NCBI GenBank assembly: GCA_022578605.1
Contig: MU394070.1
Coordinates: 372,001 to 436,000 of the forward strand
Source: Camillea tinctor
Lineage: Eukaryota; Ascomycota; Sordariomycetes; Xylariales; Xylariaceae
Direction: 5' to 3'
Length of the DNA stretch: 64,000 nt
Position numbers and translations under genes: made by a program. Shown piece after piece: positions 39,044 through 50,600 of this stretch. The notes below the pieces were generated by a model. It searched no databases and was not told the origin of the DNA. It worked only from the letters and a program-made list of their open reading frames with translations. Every line of letters begins with the position of its first letter. Positions within the stretch are counted from its first letter, which is position 1.

Positions 39044-39440
39044 TCCATCGTATTTTATGTTGAGAAGTATTGGGGCTTTGTGATGTGATGGTGTGGGATG
39101 TAGGTAATGATGATAAAGTTGTGGGTTAGTATAAATTGTTTAAGTTATGTATCAATGGAGTTATATGCAAGTAAAGTATGATCTGATAAGGGAGATTTAC
39201 ATTCCACAAGCTTTTTTTTATCTTATCTATAGTTTAGTTTAGTCAAGTAGGGGGACCTCACTAGTAGGGAAGAAAATATTATGCGCCCGATAACGGATTT
39301 AAATCCAACACTAGCTATTTTTACTTACATTAGGTAAACCTACTAACTTACCTACTCCCGTCCCATACATTATAATGCCGTAGGTTACCTTCTTATAGCA
39401 ATACCTCGAATACTACTTAGAATGTAATTATTCTCTCTTC

Positions 39441-39462
39441 CTCTCTCTCTCTCTCTCTCTCT
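39441..39462. repeat. (CT)n microsatellite
   Basis: Eleven CT units in the promoter region of the carrier gene. Confidence 0.9.
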
Positions 39463-39598
39463 TGCCTTCTTATATCCACCAATGGACATCGAGCCTCAAA
39501 CCCTCCTCCAAGGGGACTGCCGAAATCCCTAACCTACAACTCTACAAATATTACCTCTTACACAACACTTACATAGGTTACTTTCACTAAGGTAAGGT

Positions 39599-39614
39599 AT
39601 ATATATATATATAT
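39599..39614. repeat. (TA)n microsatellite
   Basis: About eight TA units, roughly 140 bases before the carrier start. Confidence 0.85.
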
Positions 39615-39749
39615 ACATATACTTCTTCTACTCAGATCTATATAGCCATCTTAGATACTTTGCTTATATATCCAAAATACGAATCACAAAAAGAAACTCC
39701 CAAGTCGAAGACTAGCTAGAAAAGCAAAGTTACAATAAAAGCCACCAAC

Positions 39750-40673
39750 ATGACATCCCCAACCCCCGCCAACCCCCCCTTCACCACCGCCCTCCTCGCC
39801 GGCGGCATAGCCGGCACCACCGTCGACCTCTCCCTCTTCCCCCTCGACACGCTGAAAACGCGCCTGCAGTCGCGCGCCGGGTTCTTCGCCTCGGGCGGGT
39901 TCCGGGGTATATACCGCGGCGTCGGCAGCGCGCTCGTCGGGTCCGCGCCGGGCGCCGCCTTTTTCTTCTGCACGTACGAGGGTGTGAAGGAGTCTCTGGC
40001 CTCCTCCTCCTTCCCCTCTTCCAAAGACCACCCCCACCATAGTATACCAGCCGCAGAAGAAAGCTGGCTCGCCCCCGCGGCCACGCACATGCTCGCCGCC
40101 TCCCTCGGCGAGGTGGCCGCCTGCGCCGTGCGCGTGCCCACCGAGGTGGTCAAGCAGCGCGCGCAGGCCGGTCTGCACGGGGGCTCTTCGGCCGCGGCGC
40201 TGGGGGCGATCCTCTCGCGGCGGGGGGAGGTCGGGCTCGTCGGCGTGTGGCGCGAGCTGTACCGCGGGTGGGGCATCACCGTCATGCGCGAGGTGCCGTT
40301 CACCGTGATACAGTTCCCGCTGTGGGAGGCGCTGAAGCGCTGGGGCGCCGCGAGGAAAGGGGCAGGAATGGGAGGAGTAGAAGGCACCACTGCTACGACG
40401 ACGGTGGGGGCCGGCGAGAGCGCTCTCTACGGCAGCGTGTCGGGCGCCGTGGCCGCCGCCGTGACGACCCCGCTTGACGTGCTCAAGACCCGGGTTATGC
40501 TGTCGCGCGAGCGCCAGAGCGTCGGCGCTGTGCTGAAGGACCTGTTCGCGAGCCATGGCATTAGGCCCTTTTTCGCGGGTATAGGTCCCCGCGTCATGTG
40601 GATCAGCGCGGGAGGCGCCATCTTCCTCGGCAGCTACCAATGGGCCGTAAATGCTTTACAAAGCCGCATATAG
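39750..40673 (+). CDS. PET8: mitochondrial S-adenosylmethionine carrier (Pet8/Sam5, SLC25A26)
   Basis: An inner-membrane carrier that exchanges cytosolic S-adenosylmethionine for S-adenosylhomocysteine, supplying methyl groups in the mitochondrion (for example for tRNA and rRNA methylation, lipoate and biotin synthesis). A single exon of 307 residues, slightly longer than yeast Pet8. Three carrier repeats show PLDTLKTRLQS near residue 31, VPTEVVKQR near 129 and TPLDVLKTR near 240. The stretch GFFASGGFRGIYRGVGSALVGSAPGAAFFF (quoted in part: GGFRGIYRGVGSALVGSAPG) is distinctive of this carrier subfamily. A short polar insertion follows the first repeat. The gene is strikingly GC-rich against AT-rich flanks, so antisense frames of over 200 codons also stay open; they are not genes. 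The TilS-like gene next door also acts on mitochondrial translation, if its location is as inferred. Confidence 0.94.
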   Translation: MTSPTPANPPFTTALLAGGIAGTTVDLSLFPLDTLKTRLQSRAGFFASGGFRGIYRGVGSALVGSAPGAAFFFCTYEGVKESLASSSFPSSKDHPHHSIPAAEESWLAPAATHMLAASLGEVAACAVRVPTEVVKQRAQAGLHGGSSAAALGAILSRRGEVGLVGVWRELYRGWGITVMREVPFTVIQFPLWEALKRWGAARKGAGMGGVEGTTATTTVGAGESALYGSVSGAVAAAVTTPLDVLKTRVMLSRERQSVGAVLKDLFASHGIRPFFAGIGPRVMWISAGGAIFLGSYQWAVNALQSRI

Positions 40674-41161
40674 CAAGAAAGCGAGCTCCGTCCCATGTTC
40701 GACTTCCTTATCCACCTTACCTAAGCTTACCTACCTATACCACCTTTTTCACGGAAACCCATGAGCTATACATCCCCTTGAAAAAGAAAGGGGGGGAAGA
40801 ATCACATAGAAAACAAAACAAGACCAGAGGATCAAGGAGTAGGGGTCAAGGAAAGGAACAAAAAAAAAGTAAACAACAGAACCAGGGTAAATAGGCAGGT
40901 ATATGCTTTCCCTAGTTCGTGTATAGATTCTTGTCTCAAATATATATAGATATGTATATACCTAGAAACATCCCCGTATCATTTCCTCCCTGTATCTCAT
41001 CTGACAGTTAGATGAAAAATATTCATATGGGGATCGACCATATATGTACATACATATAAATAGAGAGCAAAAATAAAAACTCCTAGATAGGAAATATCCT
41101 CCTTCCCCATCTCTTCCTTTTCACGCCCTTTTTCTTTTCTTTTTTTTCTTTCGAAATATTC
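40674..41161. other. 0.5 kb convergent 3' spacer
   Basis: The 3' ends of the carrier gene (plus) and the WD40 gene (minus) face each other here. AT-rich, with TATATAGATATGTATATA-like stretches near 40940-40960. No gene seen. Confidence 0.65.
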
Positions 41162-44100
41162 TCAACTCGCAGCAGCCACCGCGGCGGCTGTAGATGGGGT
41201 AGTTAACGCAGTCTCAGGCGCATGTGCCTCAACTCTTGAAGGCGGTGGTGGTTCGTCGGCAGCCTTAGATGGTAGTTCTCGGGGTATTTCCTTCCTGCCG
41301 TTTGCCTTGTAATAGAGAACGACGTCGTTGCCTCCTTTCCAGATGTGGGCACGGAGCGTCGCGAGACTCATTGTGTTTGGCAGTAGCTTTTATCATATAC
41401 GATTAGCCATTGCAGTCAAAGTCTAGTTATCTGTTCACTAGTTTGCTTACCTGCTCGTTACAATATAGTTCCAAGTATTCTTCTGGCTTGAGTGCATCCG
41501 GGTTAGCTTCTTCGGGCGCTGGGTCAATCCTCTCCGCTACGTAAGCCAAGATCTTCTTGACCCGCAACATCCTATTCGCGTTGAGGCGATTGTTGCCGTC
41601 AGCGGCAGCTGCTAGGCTGGGTAGTGAGTCTTGCCATGGGTGTAGTACGAAGGAGACCTTGACCGGGTCCTTGGGAGGTATTGAGTTCTAGGACAGGTTG
41701 GTTAGCTAAACCTGAAATCACACTTCTACGCAAGGATAGGTAGCCTACTAATAAGAGAACTTCTCCTAGCCACATAGGGGCTTTCTCTTCGATGATATCG
41801 ACATCTGCGCCTACAGTTGTCACCGTGCCACGGTACAGATCTGCACTTCCACCTGATGCCTCCTCCTGTATGATAACCTTTGTACCTGACGGCAGCCGTA
41901 GCATCGGTGTATCGATGGACAGGCTCGGTGTAATCTTGGTCTCAATCGGCTTATCTGGGCTTTCCATAAATTGCTTCTCGTAGTCGTTATGAATCTTTTG
42001 AATAACACCGCGGAAACTATCGTCAACCTCCTTCTCGTGGTTCGACGATGACTCGGATTTATTCTCTTCAGGTTTCTCCTCTACTACTGTTGGCTTTTCC
42101 GTAGTATTCGACGACGCCGACCTTCCTATTTTCCTACTGCCGAATCCCATCCCCATCCGAAATTTCTTGAACGGTATGCCGGGAGACTTGTTGTTGTCTT
42201 TTTCCTTATCTTTGGTTTCTGTGGGCGACTTGAGAGCCTCATCTTTGGCAGGCTGCTCGGTTGCCGTTGTTGGTGTTGTGGCAGATTTATTCAGCGCATC
42301 CGCTGAACTGATCCCGCCTGAAAAGTAATCGTCACTAGAAGGCCGGTTTGTTTGAAACGATCTTTTGTCCGTTGGGCTAGGCGTAGGGACCTTTTCGGGA
42401 ACTCCTGCCAAATGTCCACCGGGAGTGGCAATCCCAATTCCTAGGCTAGGGGTCATTGGAACATGGCTTCCGCTTGCTCTGGGGGTTGTCACAGAAGAGT
42501 TACTTGCTTCCCAGCTATTAGGACCTGATTGGGGTATCTGTATTGATAATGGTTGGTTAATATTAGCCACAACCCGGCGCCGCTCTATGGTTTCGTTGAG
42601 CTTGAGTCTATGGGCTTCATCACGTTTGATCTCTTCATCGATCAAGTTAGCAAATAGATAGCGAAGGACCCATCTTCCAAGGTTGACTGTCACTAGTTAG
42701 CTTCTGCACTTATATGGATAATTTACTAGACTTACTTCTCTGGTCTTCCCGGAAATCAACAGGCTCCTCCAGGATTAGTTCGTCAGCGTACATCTCAGCA
42801 TCGAAACAGTTAAAAGGTTCGAGGGCAACGGTCAGGTTCCCAGAGCTTGTGTCGATGGAACACCAAGGTGCCACAGCTTCGAGGGTATTAATCTCGGGCT
42901 CGACATCTTCCAGATGTCTCTTTCCAAATCTTTGAATAACGGTACACTGCTAGATATTAGCTAAATCTGGTCACCGTATGCTGAAGAAGATATCCACTAA
43001 CCCTTATAAGGTCCCATAGCAATACATCGCCGGCAGTGTCAAGTGTTAAAACTCGTCTCCTGTCATTTAAAAGTTTATGTTTAACTAGACCATTTTGTCC
43101 TTCAATGGTCTCCTCCGGCAAGTGATGGATGGGCTCGATCGGCGGCACAACTGGATCCACGAGCATTTCTGAACCTTTCCTCCCCATAATAGCGGTTGCC
43201 AAACTAGACTCGGAGCGGCTATATATACTTAGATCGGGAGGGAAAGATGCAGTATTAGATATCTTCAAGATAGACTTTGCCGGGATTTCCTTCTTAGCCG
43301 CGCCATTATTAACCGACACAATAGATGTGTGCCTGGACGTAGAGGCAACGCTTCCCGAGCGCATATGGCGGAAGACCTCAGGAATCTGAGCATCAGGGCC
43401 AGTATCAACGTTAGTCCATCTATTAATTGAGGAACTAGAGGTTGCCGTCCATATGTAATCGCCACAAGCAACAACCTTGTTAGCACCATCATGCTCCTGG
43501 GCGACGGCAACAGACAGCCCGTCATCTAGTTCGACGGATCCTCGCGTGTCCGTCTTTGCGATGAGACCGGAACGATCGCTGCTGTAGAAGACACCAAGGT
43601 CAGGGTCCTCGGAATACAACGACCAGACACTGTCGTTGTGCATGGTAAACGTGTACATGCACCTCCCGGCAGTTATGCTCCACACCTTGATGGTCTGGTC
43701 CGAGCTTGCTGTCATGACGGTATCTCCTGCTTCGTTCATGAGAATGGCTCGGATATTATCCGTATGACCGACGAATTTGGTAATGCGCTTGCCGGACTTG
43801 GGATCCCATAAGCGCACAATGGATTCTGGACCACCACTAGCCAATATGCTCCGGCCAGCGCTCATGGCATACACCGAGCCCTTCTCGGTGACCTCCTCCC
43901 CGCTGACATCAATCTCCAGCGACTTTCCCTTGCCATTGAGGTCCCATAGATATATCTTGCGATCAAGCCCTCCCGAAGCGACCCAATCTCCCGAGGCGGG
44001 TGTTGCGACGCACTTGACATAATCGGCATGCTGACCGATGGTATGGGCCTCGGTGTCTCCACGCAAGGGCCTCCATACTTTGACGGTCAAATCGGACGAG

Positions 44101-44670
44101 GCTGAGACGAGAGCAGAATTATTGGAAGCGAGCACAATGTCGTTAACCCAATGCGTATGGGCTTGGGTCGAGGTGCGGAACCTGGTAGTCGGGGCAGGCT
44201 TCGAATCAGAGCTGGGAAGGCCTGTGGAATGGCCGGTCAGGTCAAGGTTGAGGTCCCAAGCACAGACGACGCCGTCTCTGCCACCAGAGTAGCTATGCGA
44301 CATGTTATTATTACTGTCCTGGTTTGGGCGCGCGACAACAGCAAGGAACAACTACTTACAGGATGGCATTGTCTCGGTCTACGGCAAGTCCATTTACACC
44401 AAGTCTATGGCCACCGGACGAGGAGTGATCAAGCTCGAGAACTACGAACAGCGATGGCTGGTTAGACGATTGTTCAAAGCTAGAGAGAGAGAAACAGAGC
44501 GCGCGCACTACATCGAAAGGGCAAGATAAGGCGGTAGTGGTGGTGGTAGCAGTAGTGGTTGCGGCGACGATCCAGTAAAACTACCTAACCTAGGGAAGCG
44601 ATGCGGGGCGGTGAAGATGATCAGGGACGGACGAACCATAGCTTATCCTCTGGCGTGCCTTTTTGGCCAT
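41162..44670 (-). CDS. WDR48/UAF1-type WD40 protein (Bun107-like)
   Basis: An orthologue of human WDR48 (UAF1) and fission-yeast Bun107. In other species this protein binds and activates ubiquitin-specific proteases of the USP1/USP12/USP46 group. Seven exons (44670-44637, 44441-44360, 44292-43002, 42946-42736, 42686-41749, 41687-41451, 41386-41162) join to 1005 residues. The start [33 protein letters not shown] (quoted in parts: [32 protein letters not shown]) matches the family and fixes the small first exon. WD repeats follow, with blades such as [30 protein letters not shown] and [15 protein letters not shown]. The family-specific C-terminal part includes [34 protein letters not shown] and [21 protein letters not shown] Ser/Thr/Pro-rich insertion of about 200 residues makes it longer than the human protein. 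Confidence 0.93.
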
Positions 44671-45404
44671 GACGGAGAGGGCAGTTGTGTCATGCGAAGC
44701 TTTTGTGGGATATAAGTAGTTGTAAGTAATACTAGGTAAATTATAGGGTATTTGTCTAATATTATATGTATGTGTAGGTGTGTATATATATATGTGTGTG
44801 TGTGTGTAAGGTACCTATGTAAGGTGGTAATAGAGGAAAAGATCAGTAAATAATAGGATTAAAAAAAAGAAGAGGTAGATTGGTTGGTTGGTGAGTAGTA
44901 AGTAGGTAGAAGTAAAAGTAGATAACCTAGAGGTTTGGGGTAGAGAGCTGGTAGAATTGGAAGTAAAGTAGCAGCATTCGAGCTTCCTACCCTAGGTACA
45001 TAATCTACCTGCATCCATGCAGGTTATGTATGTATGTACCTACAATTACAGAGGGTATAGCGTCATAGGCTTCCCCACTAGATGACCCCAAAATCCCCTC
45101 TCCCCATCCCCCCCCAAGGACCCCTGTAAACCAACAATAGCTCCTTCCCCGCCTGTGCAAAACATGTCCTACAACATAAGCTGCAAAGTCGGCGTGCAGG
45201 ATGCGTGCAGGATGCGCCAGCCAATCAAGAAACCTCCCTTCGGTTATTTGGTACAAGACTAGAGCGGGTATAGCCGAACTCGGGTTTTTCTGAAGGTTCA
45301 AGTTATATTAGTCACATCTTCTTCTTCCTTATCTCCTATATATGGGAAGTTTAACCTTGTTTTTGTGTTCTTCTTCTCTCTGTGTCTGTGTCTTTCTTTG
45401 TACT
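44671..45404. other. 0.7 kb spacer
   Basis: Promoter of the WDR48-type gene. It holds a (TG)n run at about 44793-44807 and TAGGTA-type words near 44900 and 44990-45045. The minus frame 45005-45301 is not protein-like. Confidence 0.55.
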
Positions 45405-45770
45405 CTAGGGCCCCAAGACGAGCTGGACACTAATGGCTCCAATTCCAATTCGTACGTAATCCCATGTCATATGTTGGTAATTCACTCGGTCGACAACATA
45501 GTTGCATAGGCTTCCAAAGTTTTCCGCAGCTGTCTTGATGGGCATGATGAAGCCCGTGATACAGTGAATGCAGCGGTGTGATTGTGAGCTGTGAAGCATG
45601 GTAATGCGGACACCTCCATAAGCGTCCTCACACGGCGGTACGGCACGCCACTTGTATTCCGCCCTCTCAACTTTCACCTCGAACTTTTCGCAGAAAACAG
45701 TTGATGTGCCGTGCACATCCACAGCTCCACATCCGAGACAGATTGTTGCCTTGTAGTTTAGTCGACACAT
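45405..45770 (-). CDS. small Cys-rich protein
   Basis: Product not named. A single exon of 121 residues from the first ATG of its frame, beginning MCRLNYKATICLGCGAVDVHG. Cysteines sit at positions 2, 11, 14, 27, 47, 67 and 70; the last two form CIHC, so a zinc-binding fold is possible. The second half (residues 75-121) is more hydrophobic and ends VQLVLGP. There is no signal peptide, so a secreted role is unlikely. Small proteins that start MC and carry two CxxC pairs are common in filamentous fungi, to my knowledge without a known function. The plus-strand gene at 46853 has the same Cys layout. Could be a fungus-specific zinc protein; the call rests on composition only. Confidence 0.6.
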   Translation of the reverse strand: MCRLNYKATICLGCGAVDVHGTSTVFCEKFEVKVERAEYKWRAVPPCEDAYGGVRITMLHSSQSHRCIHCITGFIMPIKTAAENFGSLCNYVVDRVNYQHMTWDYVRIGIGAISVQLVLGP

Positions 45771-46852
45771 GGTGCGTAGCGCGGTTGTCCGGTTGTCCGT
45801 TAGAGAAACAGTCGACAATTGACGGGAAGGGGGGAGGAGAGAGATAAAGGTAGTACGTCTGGCCTATCAAGAAAAGAAGGTAGGCATTTAAACATATTCA
45901 TGTTTATAAATTACCTAGCAAATGGTTACCTAGGTGAATCTGACAGTTTTCCTACGTAGATAGTAGATAGTACTAAGGTACATAGGTACGTAGGTACGTA
46001 GGTACTTCAAGTGAATATCTGCATAGTATGTAGTAACCTAGGTACATAGTATCTATATAAGTTATTTGTTTAGATAATACTATTTCCAAGCACCTCACGT
46101 GTGCTTCTAGACCATGGCCAATTTGAATTCCATGGTTCTAGAAGCCGTCCTGAAGGAGACAATACAAAGACTCCTTATTCTTTCCTCCCCTTCCCAGTCA
46201 AAAATAAATAGCCTTGTGTAAACAAGACAGAGACAAAGGAAGCACAATTTCAGGGGGGAAAGTCACACGGATTCACAACCTCTTGACTAAGTATTGCTCT
46301 TGTGACCCTGATTCAGGCCGTGTTGTTAGCTTGGAGAACAATGGTCAGCCCAATATCATAAATATAAGAAACCGGTCTACAAAAAGAAACATGAAGTTCC
46401 CAACTTAATCATCTGAAGAAAACAGCACCTCGTCTATTTTATTTTATTGTTTGCTTTCTTTCTTTTTATATATTCTTACGTCTGTATTGTTATTCCGGTT
46501 ATTATTGTAGTATTGCCCTCTCACACTGGTTGTTGAGCACCAAATCATCTGATATTATTGTAGAATTACATTCACCACCATCGCTACTCGTTTTTATTAT
46601 TCACAACAGCAGCAGCAGCAAACATTTCATACCATTAATTTATTTATTTTCTGAATTCCCATCAATTCCTACACCAACTTATACAATTATTTCTTTCCTG
46701 TCTATTTTTTTTTTTTAAAAAAAAAGGGAAAAGATACATACCTACACCAAGCAACGTCCCACACCAAATCATCTAACCTAACCTATTCATCGATTTTGCC
46801 CACACCACACCACCCTACCACATTAACATCCATAACCTACATAAAATTCATC
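45771..46852. other. 1.1 kb divergent spacer between two Cys-rich genes
   Basis: The two small Cys-rich genes point away from this spacer, so it should hold both promoters. Tandem TACGTAGG/TACATAGG words run from about 45976 to 46006. A TTATTATT-type and CT-rich leader (46430-46740) precedes the plus gene. A 64-codon frame at 46214-46408 has no ATG at its start and was not accepted. Confidence 0.6.
45976..46006. repeat. tandem TACGTAGG/TACATAGG repeat
   Basis: About four units of an 8-bp word (AGGTACAT, AGGTACGT, AGGTACGT, AGGTACTT) in the shared promoter region. It is the densest example of the TAGGTA-type motif found through the spacers. Confidence 0.8.
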
Positions 46853-47266
46853 ATGTGCAACCAAGTTTGGACTCGCTTCTTGGACTGCCAACACAAGGAA
46901 TACCAGAACACCTTCCCCTGTCACGTTGCCCGTCGGTGCCGACCTGATGATGACATGCTCCTCGCCGAGCCTGTCTTCCTACCCACAGCACCCCCATCCA
47001 TTCCCCCGGGGATGTTGAACTGCCAAATACGAACTGCAACCCGACCTAGCAGAGGGTTCTGTCTCGAGTGCCGGAAGAAGGAGCGAGCCAAGAAGCTCTC
47101 CTCCTCCTCCTCCTCCTCCTCCTCCTCCGCTTCTGCAACAACAAATCCCGCGACAACAACCCCCACGAAGCAGATGACGACTTCTGGCTCGTCCTCTTCC
47201 TTTTATTCATCTAATTCTTCTAGTAAGCATCGTTTGTCGTTTCTGGGGTTCTCTCGAGGGAAATAA
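46853..47266 (+). CDS. small Cys-rich protein with Ser-rich tail
   Basis: Product not named. A single exon of 137 residues beginning MCNQVWTRFLDCQHKEYQNT. Cysteines at positions 2, 12, 23, 29, 57, 70 and 73 follow almost the same layout as in the minus-strand gene at 45405, including the CLEC pair at 70-73 and an initial MC. A basic patch (RKKERAKKL) follows, then a run of about ten Ser from TCC repeats (about 47098-47127) and a low-complexity Ser/Thr tail ending FLGFSRGK. No signal peptide or membrane segment. A zinc-binding role is possible. The CT-rich leader and first in-frame ATG support the start. Confidence 0.65.
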   Translation: MCNQVWTRFLDCQHKEYQNTFPCHVARRCRPDDDMLLAEPVFLPTAPPSIPPGMLNCQIRTATRPSRGFCLECRKKERAKKLSSSSSSSSSSASATTNPATTTPTKQMTTSGSSSSFYSSNSSSKHRLSFLGFSRGK

Positions 47267-47427
47267 GGGGTAGATATAGAACAGTCTAGGTTGGGGAAGG
47301 AGGGGGGAGGAAAGATGACGAAGATCCGGAACAAGATGAAAAGAGAAGGAGGAAGCAAAAAAAAGAAAAAAATCTAGCTTTGTTTTTTTTTCTCTCGATC
47401 GTACACGCCCAGTTTTCAAGGACTCAG

Positions 47428-47670
47428 ATGGCTAACCAACCTGCCCTACTATCTAAAACAAAAGCAACACATAGAGTTGCAAGTCCCTCACCAGACCCAC
47501 GGGCCCTAGAACGCGTGCGCCAGTCATTCATCTCGGTCGCAGCGCAGCAGCGCTCTGTGTCCCAGAGCCCCGCGGGAGCCCAAGAGCGAGAACAGAACCA
47601 GGACCGGAATCAGGGCAGGGTGACGTCGTACGGATGGAGTACTAGACCGGGAACCAGGACGAGAGAGTAG
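47428..47670 (+). CDS. possible small polar protein
   Basis: An 80-residue frame starting MANQPALLSKTKATHRVASP and ending TRE. It is rich in Arg, Gln, Ser and Pro and recalls disordered fungal proteins. It begins 160 nt after the Cys-rich gene on the same strand, following a CT-rich stretch and an AAG/CAG that could be splice acceptors, so it may also be a later exon of that gene or part of its 3' UTR. No family recognised. Confidence 0.35.
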   Translation: MANQPALLSKTKATHRVASPSPDPRALERVRQSFISVAAQQRSVSQSPAGAQEREQNQDRNQGRVTSYGWSTRPGTRTRE

Positions 47671-50600
47671 ACTCGGACAGACATAGCCAAGGCCTCTCGG
47701 GAAGTGGAAAGTGGTACCTATAGGTGGGCATGATTTATTTGATTGATCGTTGGATCCATCAGGCAGTCATGGTGATACCGTAGAGAGAGGGAGAACATGG
47801 CGAGGTTAAAGGGCAAGAAGAAAAAAAAAGGTTGCGCATGGAGATCCGCGTTTTCTTTCTAGCACTGCATTGTACTATGTGTATACAAAACAAGACGGGA
47901 GAAAAGGAGGGGCTATCATTTGATTGGAGTCTAGGTTGAAAGGAAACTAGATAAAGGAAAGAAAGAAAGATGGTACAGGAATAGGGGTACAAAAGACGAT
48001 GTCCCTAACGGCGCAAAACGACCAGTCCTTCTGCCTCCCTAATGTATAATGTAATAAATCTACCTCTGCTTCACACAGAATTTTCAATTTTCCCCTTGTC
48101 TATATCGCCAGGTCACCCAGGTTCAATACTGCAGAAACATATGTAACCTAGATTAAGTGGACATATTACAAAAAGGAGCGGTGATCAATACTTTGACCTA
48201 GAAAGAAACAACACTTAATTCTTGCTTTGCTATTTAGTTGGGTTTGATCATATCTCTCGGTCACAAACATAAACTACTCCTTACCCCCTTTTACTAAAAA
48301 GGGGGGACAAGTGAAATAGATGGAGAAAAAAAATAGGCAATAATAATGAAAAAGGGATTACTAAATAGATACTTATATCACATGTGCTCCTTTTATTTTA
48401 TCAACTTCCATGCTCTGAGCTTTGAAAATTTGACACGATTTAGGCCACAAGTAATAAATAGGCAAAGCTAAGAGCTTACCCCCCTCTCAACCGGGCTGGA
48501 GCTGGCAGCCAGAATACAGATCGAACCAGCTAGTATGGGAGTGGATAGCAGAGAGATGGATAGGTTAGGTGACTTTAGTAGACTAATCTAGCCTCCTAGT
48601 GATCCCTCAATTGTATCATGGCTGGCAGAAGCAATGGTAGAGTCTAGGCCAATTAGGTGTAAAAAGCGACTCTATTCCCGCTCCCCGCATCCAGTCCAGC
48701 TCTAGAATCATGTCTTAACTCGCCTCCCTCTTCCCGTGCTGACTTTCTGGTTCGACACATGAGGCTCGATAAGATAGAATCACGAAGCCACCTCGTGGGC
48801 CTAAATCGATAGGAATCCATTTCTTCACATACATATATCCACATACGGTCTATTTCTTCCCCTCGTGAAGCAAAAATAGCCAAAGTCAAGTGTGTGCTCA
48901 AGTCTCAGATTGATAATCGAATCTGTCTCAGAAAAGAACTCTAGCTGAGCCAAGCAAATGCAGGTATGATTGAAACTTGGTTATTTTGTAGAGGCCGTGA
49001 AGGACAACGCCACACACCATGATATCTATCAGATAAATTATCCTTCTGTCTTTCTTGATTTCTTTTTTTTTTTTCAAAAAGGAATAGGAAAGAAAAAGAG
49101 GGGGAAACACGAGAAGGTGTTGTCCATAACTATGGGTGGTAGGTAATACCATTGCAAGGTATGTATGTATAGGAGCATCAATAGGTAGTCGTATGAATAA
49201 TCTCTCGTATGTTTGTAATATAAGCATGACTGAAGGATCTAACCTTATGGCACATGTAAAAGTTCAAAGTAGATAGCTAGATCATTGACACTATAACATA
49301 CACCTGGGCTTGTATGAGCGTATTACAGGAATCTCAATGACCAGGTACCTGAGCGATCGGAGAAAAAAACGGGCTTTACTAACTAGCTGGGATTCAGCAC
49401 CTGGATTTGATCGGTGGTCGATCCTTTGTTGGATTAATCGCTGCGGGTGAGGCGTTTCGCTGACTCGAGAGCACTCTGAATCATCTATCGGCGATGGCCG
49501 AGATCAGTTACTATGTTCCGCCAGTAGCAGCTTTCTAGGAGAAGCAGTAGGACCTACTTGGTAGTGTCTCAATAGATCATTTTGCTTTTATGATATGGAA
49601 CTAAATTGTTTGCCCTTCACGAGGGTTACTGGTGGTGGTTAGCGTAGAAGAGGCGCTTGTTAGTAGCCGACTCCATCCACATGGTTCGACGATGCGTTCA
49701 AGACAAAGGCATCAAGTCCATCTAACACTCCTCGGAAGATGAGGTGGGCTAATAGTGAGAAACGACTTGCTCGATTTATGGTCACACTTCGACGTCCTAG
49801 TAATTATCCAACAACAGGTGTAACGACAAATACGAGCCGGGCAAGAATCATTGTGTGGAACTTAGGAGTCGGAATAAAACATGCCAACATTGCTTTTTTC
49901 ATAGTGGTGGCGCTGAAGCTAACGACACAAGATGTGTAGCTAGTTTTGATATATGTATATATACTCAGAAACATGATAAATGCCATGCTTCCTACCTAGG
50001 TTTTAAGCATAGAGACTTATCGGGATTCTAGCTCAGAAATTAGGTAGCTCGTATTAACAATTCATCATCGTTCTGATGCCAATTTCTAACAACAGTGGCG
50101 CCTTTGACAGAATCACCAACTGCCAATTCGGGTCTTGGCAAGTTCTCATACACAATGGCCGTGGCTTGTGTGTAACGGGTCATCATAATAAACCCCCGGG
50201 AAATAGCGAGAGCTGCTATGGTTAGGTACCTAGTCTTAACTACTAGAAGGATGTTGGTTTACTTTATAATGATGAAATCAGATAGAGTCTTGGCAAACGT
50301 CGACAGATCCAGTGAAGGCATGGGTTCTTCTGTAACAAACAAACAGATGTAGACCCGAAGAAGACCCAAAAGCTAGAGATCAGACAATGATACCCGCCCT
50401 CCGTCGTAGTCGTAATTCCAACTGTCTGCCTATAGACCAGTAATCGTTTTTGAAGCAGAAAAGTCTTGCTAGAAGGGGTTTGCTTTAGGGTTAGGCGCCA
50501 TATGCCATTTCCCTCGAGTTTAGCATGCGATTGTTGCTTTTTTTTTTTTTGCCCACGTATGTATACCATAACAACAATAGGGAGAACAGCTCCGATTATA

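Larger units (their letters stand above)
39044..39749. other. 0.7 kb divergent promoter region
   Basis: The TilS-like gene (minus) and the carrier gene (plus) are transcribed away from this spacer. It is AT-rich and holds a (CT)11 run at 39441-39462, a TA run at about 39599-39614 and several TACCTA/TAGGTA words. No gene was seen. Confidence 0.65.

Noticed and set aside
39684..40640. Minus frames of 224 and 318 codons opposite the carrier gene
   Set aside because: The carrier exon is very GC-rich, which removes stops from other frames. The sense frame has clear carrier motifs; the antisense frames have none.
46214..46408. 64-codon plus frame with several Cys residues
   Set aside because: There is no ATG at its start and no donor or acceptor that would attach it to a neighbour. 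It lies in the divergent promoter region.
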